A stretch of DNA of 7,050 nucleotides from Rhodobiaceae bacterium (GTDB taxonomy: Bacteria > Pseudomonadota > Alphaproteobacteria > Parvibaculales > Parvibaculaceae): the NCBI GenBank assembly GCA_002746275.1, contig NVWR01000004.1, positions 157,361 to 164,410 on the forward strand, given 5' to 3'. The translations under genes were made by a program, and so were the position numbers. Position 1 is the stretch's first letter. Each line of letters begins with the position of its first letter. A model generated the notes under the pieces. The model saw only the letters and a program-made list of their open reading frames with translations, was not told the DNA's origin and searched no databases. Below, one piece after another: positions 1 to 4,497 of this stretch.

Positions 1-524
1 CCCACAACGCGTGGCAGGAACCAGCTGGAACAGGCTTCAGGCACGATGCCGCGTCGCGCGAACACAAAACCAAAACGCGCTTTGTCAGATGCCAACCGGA
101 TATCCATGGGCAGCTGCATGGTGACCCCGATGCCCACGGCGGCGCCGTTGATCGCCCCGATGACGGGTTTCATGCATTCATAAATACGCAAGGTGAGACG
201 TCCGCCCCCATCGCGAACGGAAGAGTGGCTCCAGTCGATCTCGCCATCTACAGTTGCGGCCGACCCACTTTTGTCCGGGCGGTCGTCGCGCTTTTCATAG
301 TCAAAGGTTTTAGCACCGGCAGAGAGATCAGCCCCTGCGCAAAATGCCTTGCCTTCGCCCGTCACAATGATCGCACGGACATCATCGTCAGCATCGGCGC
401 GGTCAAATGCGTCGATCATTTCCATCATCATTTCGCCGGTGAAGGCGTTCATTTTCTCCGGACGGTTCAAAGTGAGCGTGAGAATATTGTCCTCAACTTC
501 ATATTTGATCGTGTTGTAGCCCAT
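1..524 (-). CDS. Crotonase-superfamily enoyl-CoA hydratase/isomerase, N-terminal part (cut by window edge)
   Basis: A cytosolic CoA-thioester enzyme, read on the minus strand from an ATG at 524-522. AGGGAG (536-531) lies 6 nt upstream as ribosome binding site. 174 codons are visible and the C-terminus lies beyond position 1. The crotonase fold is clear: an N-terminal strand region with LNRPEKMNAF (residues 19-28), the first oxyanion-hole motif FCAGAD (61-66), and the second at NGAAVGIGV (126-134). About 65 residues separate D66 and G131, roughly 24 more than in rat mitochondrial hydratase; the extra stretch includes an acidic/Gly-rich segment near 80-108. Aligned by eye with the rat enzyme, the two catalytic glutamates (144 and 164) fall on Thr135 and Phe155. 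A Glu is present at 163 in GIVPEACSSW, near where delta3,delta2-enoyl-CoA isomerases carry theirs. The superfamily is certain; hydratase activity is not, and isomerase or another crotonase reaction is possible. It is divergent from the acyl-CoA synthetase. Confidence 0.93.
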   Translation of the reverse strand, partial: MGYNTIKYEVEDNILTLTLNRPEKMNAFTGEMMMEMIDAFDRADADDDVRAIIVTGEGKAFCAGADLSAGAKTFDYEKRDDRPDKSGSAATVDGEIDWSHSSVRDGGGRLTLRIYECMKPVIGAINGAAVGIGVTMQLPMDIRLASDKARFGFVFARRGIVPEACSSWFLPRVV

Positions 525-735
525 GTTTATCTCCCTGATGATGTGCAGTGTTTTATTTCCCCTACGTCAACTGACGAAACGCCTTGAGGCAAAAAACCAC
601 ACGAATTCTGCGGTGCATATGTGCTGGTTCCTGATATAACAGCCTTCGCCGAACGGCTCACCCTAGAAAAGCCGACGCACACCGCTGCAGACCCTGCGCG
701 GCCACTAAATAAAAGTTCAACGGGAGAGACCGACC
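525..735. promoter_or_regulatory. Divergent spacer between crotonase and acyl-CoA synthetase genes
   Basis: This 211-bp noncoding gap should carry the promoters for both divergent genes. It is AT-richer than its flanks, with an A6 run at 591-596 and TAAATAAAA at 707-715. It contains two short palindromes (565-576 and GCCTTGAGGC at 581-590) and a bulged hairpin at 641-658 (AGCC-TTC / GAA-c-GGCT). TATAAC at 635-640 could serve as a -10 for the plus-strand gene, but I find no good -35 in front of it. A purine-rich GGGAGAG at 722-728 provides the synthetase ribosome binding site. I see no convincing small gene here. Confidence 0.5.
565..576. promoter_or_regulatory. Candidate operator palindrome upstream of the crotonase gene
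   Basis: CGTCA-AC-TGACG is a perfect 5-bp inverted repeat around a 2-bp centre, 41-52 bp before the crotonase start. Read on the minus strand it includes TTGACG (570-565), a good match to a sigma-70 -35 element, although the sequence about 17 nt further on (TGCACA) is a poor -10. A dimeric repressor bound here could block that promoter. No regulator gene is present in the window, and a repeat this short can occur by chance. Confidence 0.3.
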
Positions 736-2310
736 ATGTTCCATCCATGCCACCACGCCGCCAAAAACCCTGACAAACCTGCCTATATCATGGCATCCAC
801 CGGCGAAATTGTGACCTATGGAGAGCTAGAAGACCGGACGAACCAGGCAGCTCAGCTGTTTCGTGCAGAAGGTCTGGTGCCGGGCGACGCAATCGCCATT
901 TTCATGGAAAACAATGCCAGGTTTCTGGAACTCTGCTGGGCAGCCCAGCGCGCGGGACTTTATTTCACCGCCGCCTCCTCCAGGCTCACCGCACCGGAGG
1001 TCGACTACATCGTTTCTGATTGTGGCGCAAAACTCTTCTTCACTTCCAGAGAACTTGCGCCGATTGCTGAAGAGCTGGTTGGCGGAGGCTTCCTGAAGGG
1101 CGTTCAAAAACGCTACATGATCAATGGCAAAGACGACGGCTATGAGAGTTACGAGGAAGCCCGCAATGGCATGCCCGCAACACGCATCGCCGACGAGACG
1201 GCGGGCACGGACATGCTCTATTCGTCGGGAACCACAGGTCGTCCGAAAGGCATCAGGCGGAAACTGTCCGGCGGGCCAATTGATGAGGGCGAGGGCCTGC
1301 TCAATCTCGTCACCCTGCTCTATGGCATGAACGAAGAGACAATGTACCTCTCCCCGGCGCCGCTCTATCACGCAGCCCCCTTACGCTACAACATGTCCGT
1401 GCAGCGCATTGGCGGGACTTGCATTATTATGGATCATTTCGATCCGGCAGGCGCTTTAGAGCTTATTGAGAAACACAAGATCACGCATTCGCAATGGGTC
1501 CCCACCATGTTCGTGCGCATGTTGAAAACACCGCGGGAAGAGCTCACCAAATACGATCTCTCGAGCCATAAGGTTGCCATTCACGCTGCAGCACCTTGCC
1601 CGGTGCCCGTGAAAGAGCAGATGATCGATTGGTGGGGTCCGATCATCTATGAATATTACGCTGGGTCCGAGGGCAATGGGTTTTGCCAGCTCACTTCCGA
1701 AGAGTGGCTGGAACACAAAGGCTCCGTCGGCAAACCGCTTTTGGGGTCCGTCCATATTTGCGACGACGAAGGCAAAGAACTTCCCGCAGGTGAGGCAGGT
1801 TCGATCTATTTCGCTCCCGCCGAAGATGCTGATCCAAGCGAGCTGTTTGAGTATCATAACGACCCGGACAAGACGAAAGAGTCGCGCCACCCAACGAAAC
1901 GCGGCTGGTCAACACTGGGGGATGTGGGCCGTGTGGACGAAGACGGCTATCTCTACCTCACCGACCGCAAAGCCTTCATGATCATCTCCGGCGGTGTGAA
2001 TATTTACCCGCAGGAAGCAGAGAACATTCTCATCACCCACCCGCGCGTTGCGGACGTGGCTGTGATTGGTGTGCCCAACGAAGACTTTGGGGAAGAAGTG
2101 AAGGCGGTCGTGCAGCCTATGGACTGGAATGATGCGGGCCCGGAACTGGAAGCGGAGCTTTTGGAATTCTGCCGCTCGCAACTTGCGCAAATGAAGTGTC
2201 CACGTTCTGTTGATTTCGATGAAGAACTACCACGTCACCCGACGGGCAAGCTCTACAAGCGTCTGGTGCGGGACCGTTACTGGGGAAACCGTGACTCGAA
2301 AATCGTCTAA
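736..2310 (+). CDS. Acyl-CoA synthetase (AMP-forming, FadD-like)
   Basis: A 524-residue ANL-superfamily ligase. It would adenylate a carboxylic acid with ATP and transfer the acyl group to CoA in the cytosol. The core motifs occur in order: the Ser/Thr/Gly-rich P-loop YSSGTTGRPKG (162-172); YYAGSEG (307-313), the A5 motif; TLGDVGRVDEDGYLYLTDR (393-411) with the ribose-binding Asp397 and the hinge region at the end; the A8 stretch ISGGVNIYPQEAEN (417-430); and the C-terminal PTGK with catalytic Lys505. The length is normal and no motif is missing. The ATG at 736 follows GGGAGAG (722-728), and the N-terminus FHPCHHAAKNPDKPAYI is typical of the family. The substrate cannot be determined; medium/long-chain, branched or ring acids are all possible. 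It is divergent from a crotonase and heads a cluster that also contains a MaoC hydratase, which supports a catabolic CoA pathway. Its 3' end overlaps the next gene. Confidence 0.96.
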   Translation: MFHPCHHAAKNPDKPAYIMASTGEIVTYGELEDRTNQAAQLFRAEGLVPGDAIAIFMENNARFLELCWAAQRAGLYFTAASSRLTAPEVDYIVSDCGAKLFFTSRELAPIAEELVGGGFLKGVQKRYMINGKDDGYESYEEARNGMPATRIADETAGTDMLYSSGTTGRPKGIRRKLSGGPIDEGEGLLNLVTLLYGMNEETMYLSPAPLYHAAPLRYNMSVQRIGGTCIIMDHFDPAGALELIEKHKITHSQWVPTMFVRMLKTPREELTKYDLSSHKVAIHAAAPCPVPVKEQMIDWWGPIIYEYYAGSEGNGFCQLTSEEWLEHKGSVGKPLLGSVHICDDEGKELPAGEAGSIYFAPAEDADPSELFEYHNDPDKTKESRHPTKRGWSTLGDVGRVDEDGYLYLTDRKAFMIISGGVNIYPQEAENILITHPRVADVAVIGVPNEDFGEEVKAVVQPMDWNDAGPELEAELLEFCRSQLAQMKCPRSVDFDEELPRHPTGKLYKRLVRDRYWGNRDSKIV

Positions 2311-3037
2311 CACGACGAAACGATCCAACAAGACCCGTCGTCTGCCTGCTTTCTCAGACGACGGGATTTTGAAGCGTGAGCATTTTACACCCGCCTTCAT
2401 CGACCGGCTGGAGCGCCATGTTGCGACCCTGCCAAACTATTCCCTCATCACACACGAAGAACGAGAGCTCTCGCGACGAACCTTTCTTGACAGTTTTCCC
2501 AACAAGAAAGCGTTTTGGGTGTTTGGGTATGGGTCTCTCATGTGGAACCCGGCTATTCATGTCGCCGAGTCCTCCCGTGCGCGTCTGTTTGGCTATCACC
2601 GCGCCTTCTGTCTTCATCTGGTGATCGGTCGCGGTGGTCCGAAAAATCCCGGCCTGATGCTGGGGCTGGACAGCGGTGGCTCCTGTATCGGCATTGCGCA
2701 TCGGATCGCGCCCAAACATGTGGAAAGCGAAACTGAAATCCTCTGGCTCCGCGAGATGATCGGCTCTGGATATGTCCCACGGCAGGTCTCGCTTAATATT
2801 GATGGTCGGCGTGTTGTTGGCCTCACTTTTGTTGCCAACCGGACGAGCAAACGGTTTGCCGGGTGTGTCCCGTTCACCAAAGCCGTGCGCCGAATTGCCA
2901 AGGCCGAAGGAGATATCGGCACCAATCGGGACTATCTCTACCGCACCATCGCGCATCTGAACGAATTTGGCTTGCGCGAAGGGCCGCTACATGAGCTGGA
3001 ACGCGCCGTGCGCGAGCGAACCGGCGACAAGGATTGA
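2291..3037 (+). CDS. ChaC-like gamma-glutamylcyclotransferase
   Basis: A cytosolic enzyme of the ChaC/GGCT fold, expected to cleave the gamma-glutamyl group of glutathione to 5-oxoproline and Cys-Gly. From the GTG start it has 248 residues. The signature FGYGSLMWNP lies at 78-87, with YGSL at 80-83 forming the gamma-glutamyl binding loop. The likely catalytic Glu155 lies in LWLREMIGSGYVPR, which resembles the REM motif of bacterial ChaC. YHRAFC (102-107) and the C-terminal GTNRDYLYRTIAHL region also fit. The start is uncertain. GTG at 2291 overlaps the synthetase by 20 nt and has GGGGA (2282-2286) just upstream. An in-frame ATG at 2210 would overlap by about 100 nt and give residues unlike the family. 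TTG at 2369 would remove a basic, low-complexity N-terminus. The overlap suggests translational coupling to the synthetase. The family call is firm; glutathione as substrate is inferred. Confidence 0.88.
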   Translation: MTRKSSNTTKRSNKTRRLPAFSDDGILKREHFTPAFIDRLERHVATLPNYSLITHEERELSRRTFLDSFPNKKAFWVFGYGSLMWNPAIHVAESSRARLFGYHRAFCLHLVIGRGGPKNPGLMLGLDSGGSCIGIAHRIAPKHVESETEILWLREMIGSGYVPRQVSLNIDGRRVVGLTFVANRTSKRFAGCVPFTKAVRRIAKAEGDIGTNRDYLYRTIAHLNEFGLREGPLHELERAVRERTGDKD

Positions 3038-3103
3038 CCTGAAGCCCGTTCGGGTTAGACTCAAACCGGGTACGCCATACTATTAAGAAACACAGGCAGG
3101 ACC

Positions 3104-3571
3104 ATGTCCCTTATTCGTTCTCTCTTTTTTGTCAGCACCTTCATTTTCGTGGGGGCGCTCGCAGCACCCATGAGCTTTGCCATTGAGATCCATTCATCTG
3201 GCAACAGTTGCAATAACCGCCAAGGGGTGGGAGGCAAGTTTGAGCGTGAGTTTTTTGTCTTTTTCGAGCCAAGCTCCACAGCCCTTGACCGAGAAGACAA
3301 GGCCATTATCCGCGAAGTCTATGAACGCGCGACAGGTCAGCACGCCGTTCAGGTCTGTCTATTTGGCAAGGCGAGCAAGACCGGCAATCCAGCCTCCAAC
3401 GCCGCGTTGGCCCGTGGTCGCTCGGAGGCGGTGGCCACAGAACTGCGACGCCTGGGATGGAGCCGCGGCGACATCGCCATCGAACCCGAGGGGGAAACCT
3501 GGGGCTGGCTTGATGAACTGACCTGGGAGGCTGATGAAGACCGCAGGGTCCGTATCCGCCTGTCGTTATAG
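3104..3571 (+). CDS. Secreted OmpA-like C-terminal domain protein
   Basis: A 155-residue exported protein. The N-terminus is a signal peptide: Arg5, a hydrophobic core at about 6-21, and a likely signal peptidase I site after SFA (residue 26). There is no lipobox Cys, so it is not an obvious lipoprotein. The mature part matches the OmpA/MotB/Pal peptidoglycan-binding fold: FFVFFEPSSTALD (50-62) for FxFDSxxL, VQVCLFGKASKTG (82-94) for the VxGHTDxxG strand-turn, NAALARGRSEAVATEL (99-114) for the N-LSxxRAxxV helix, and DRRVRIRLSL at the end. The Asp that normally contacts diaminopimelate in GHTD is Ser91 here, while the helix Arg106 is kept. Cys36 and Cys85 could form a disulfide. AGG at 3094-3096 is a modest ribosome binding site. 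It lies 66 nt after the ChaC gene and 2 nt before the next gene. The fold is likely; peptidoglycan binding is doubtful. Confidence 0.82.
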   Translation: MSLIRSLFFVSTFIFVGALAAPMSFAIEIHSSGNSCNNRQGVGGKFEREFFVFFEPSSTALDREDKAIIREVYERATGQHAVQVCLFGKASKTGNPASNAALARGRSEAVATELRRLGWSRGDIAIEPEGETWGWLDELTWEADEDRRVRIRLSL

Positions 3572-3573
3572 TC

Positions 3574-3921
3574 ATGCTGGCCGCCCGTCCCGCCGCCAAA
3601 TACAAGTACCGCCCAAAAACGGGGCAACAGCTTGCGCAAATGCGATCCCAACGGGTCGAACGGCTGGAATACCAAGGTTACGTCGTGCCATTGCACCCCA
3701 TGATTGGGCATAATCTGGGCCCTGGCCTGTTTGACTGGGATATTTTTGAGCGGCGGCAAATGGCAGACGCCCATACGGCAGCCTGGACGCCGCCGTCTTA
3801 CGATGTGGCGCGCAGGCGGGTGGAGCAAGCGCGCAAGCTTGGGCTCAGCTATGATGATTATGCCTTAGAAATCCTTGAACGAGGCCGGTACCTTCAGGTA
3901 AAAAGCCAAGACGATATTTAG
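3574..3921 (+). CDS. Conserved-looking small protein of unknown function
   Basis: I do not recognise this 115-residue protein. It has no signal peptide or membrane segment. The N-terminus is basic (AAKYKYRPKTGQQLAQMRSQ). The middle is aromatic and Gly/Pro-rich, with MIGHNLGPGLFDWDIFERR at about 48-66. The C-terminal third, YDVARRRVEQARKLGLSYDDY (76-96) followed by ALEILERGRYL, reads as two amphipathic helices with a charged RxR pattern. The ATG starts 2 nt after the OmpA-like stop with no Shine-Dalgarno sequence of its own, so it is probably translated by coupling. The alternative is an internal ATG at codon 23. Codon use looks like that of its neighbours, and the frame is in the operon direction in a space no other frame explains, which supports a real gene. 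Function is unknown; a nucleic-acid or protein-binding role is only a guess from the charge. Confidence 0.72.
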   Translation: MLAARPAAKYKYRPKTGQQLAQMRSQRVERLEYQGYVVPLHPMIGHNLGPGLFDWDIFERRQMADAHTAAWTPPSYDVARRRVEQARKLGLSYDDYALEILERGRYLQVKSQDDI

Positions 3922-3928
3922 GAAAATT

Positions 3929-3942
3929 CGGGGTCTTCCCCG
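3929..3942. other. Small GC hairpin between the unknown gene and the MaoC gene
   Basis: CGGGG-TCTT-CCCCG is a perfect 5-bp stem with a 4-nt loop in the 53-nt spacer. There is no T-tract after it on the plus strand, so it is unlikely to terminate there. It could act as an mRNA stability or processing element, or be chance. Confidence 0.3.
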
Positions 3943-3974
3943 CCCAACAAGAAAATATACAAGGAGGCTGTGCT

Positions 3975-4427
3975 ATGCGCATGTTTGATACAATCGCCGA
4001 TTATGCGGCGGAGACCGGTAAGGAAATTGGTGTCAGCGAGTGGACAGTGATCGATCAAGACCGGATCAATATGTTCGCCGAAGCCACGGGCGACCACCAA
4101 TGGATCCATATCGACCCTGAGCGGACCCAGAAAGAACTGGGCATGCCAACCATTGCGCATGGCTATCTGACGCTCTCTCTGCTGCCTATGCTTATGGGCC
4201 AGATCAGTGGTGTGAAAAGCGTGTCACGGGGCATCAATTACGGTTCCAATTCCGTGCGCTTCACCAACATGGTGCCTGTTGGCTCCAAGGTTCGTGGCCG
4301 CATGAAACTTAAGAGCACCAATCCCAAAGCCGGTGGCACGCAATTCATCAATGAAGTGTCGATCGAAATTGAAGGTCAGGAACGCCCTGCCCTGGTCGCA
4401 GAAACGATTACGCTGCTGTTCGAATAG
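3975..4427 (+). CDS. MaoC-family (R)-specific enoyl-CoA hydratase
   Basis: A 150-residue single hot-dog-domain hydratase that would add water to trans-2-enoyl-CoA to give (R)-3-hydroxyacyl-CoA, acting as a dimer in the cytosol. The hydratase-2 motif is at FAEATGDHQWIHIDPER (34-50), with the catalytic pair Asp40 and His45. The usual N-P of GDxNPxH is replaced by Q-W, as in the mycobacterial Rv0130 (HtdZ) type, which this protein closely resembles along its whole length as I remember it. IAHGYLTLSLLP (60-71) carries the conserved His-Gly. INYGSNSVRFTNMVPVGSKVR (87-107) forms the substrate-cavity strands. The start is well supported: AAGGAGG (3961-3967) lies 7 nt before the ATG. It is the last gene before a terminator. 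With the acyl-CoA synthetase and crotonase nearby it fits fatty- or related-acid catabolism, or supply of (R)-hydroxyacyl-CoA. Substrate chain length is not predictable. Confidence 0.94.
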   Translation: MRMFDTIADYAAETGKEIGVSEWTVIDQDRINMFAEATGDHQWIHIDPERTQKELGMPTIAHGYLTLSLLPMLMGQISGVKSVSRGINYGSNSVRFTNMVPVGSKVRGRMKLKSTNPKAGGTQFINEVSIEIEGQERPALVAETITLLFE

Positions 4428-4446
4428 GACGCAAACCCAGTTCATG

Positions 4447-4486
4447 ACACCTCCGACGGATTGTCCGCCGGGGGTGTTTCTATTTT
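4447..4486 (+). terminator. Rho-independent terminator after the MaoC gene
   Basis: The arms at 4447-4460 (ACACCTCCGACGGA) and 4464-4477 (TCCGCCGGGGGTGT) pair over 14 positions with one A-C mismatch and one G-U pair, around a TTG loop. The T-rich TTCTATTTT follows at 4478-4486. This is the strongest hairpin-plus-T-tract I see in the window. It lies 20 nt after the MaoC stop and ends 11 nt before the peptidase ATG, so it also sits in the peptidase leader. Confidence 0.85.
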
Positions 4487-4497
4487 GAAAGATTTTC

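Noticed and set aside
225..587. Plus-strand open frame of 120 codons opposite the crotonase gene
   Set aside because: It lies antisense to a clear crotonase, and the translation has no recognisable domain and no ribosome binding site.
826..1371. Minus-strand open frame of 181 codons inside the acyl-CoA synthetase
   Set aside because: It is a codon-bias shadow of a gene whose motifs are complete in the plus frame.
2354..2956. Minus-strand open frame of 200 codons opposite the ChaC-like gene
   Set aside because: The plus frame carries the YGSL and REM motifs; the antisense product resembles nothing I know.
3038..3103. Possible terminator or promoter between the ChaC-like and OmpA-like genes
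   Set aside because: CCCGTTCGGG has too short a stem and no T-tract. TACTAT at 3078-3083 could be a -10, but no acceptable -35 stands in front of it.
2182..3642. Twelve-base repeat CTTGCGCAAATG at 2182-2193 and 3631-3642
   Set aside because: Both copies encode LAQM inside coding regions, with no flanking similarity; chance codon reuse is the simplest explanation.
3349..3828. Minus-strand open frame of 159 codons across the OmpA-like gene and the unknown gene
   Set aside because: It has an Arg/Pro-rich composition typical of an antisense shadow, and it crosses two plus-strand genes.
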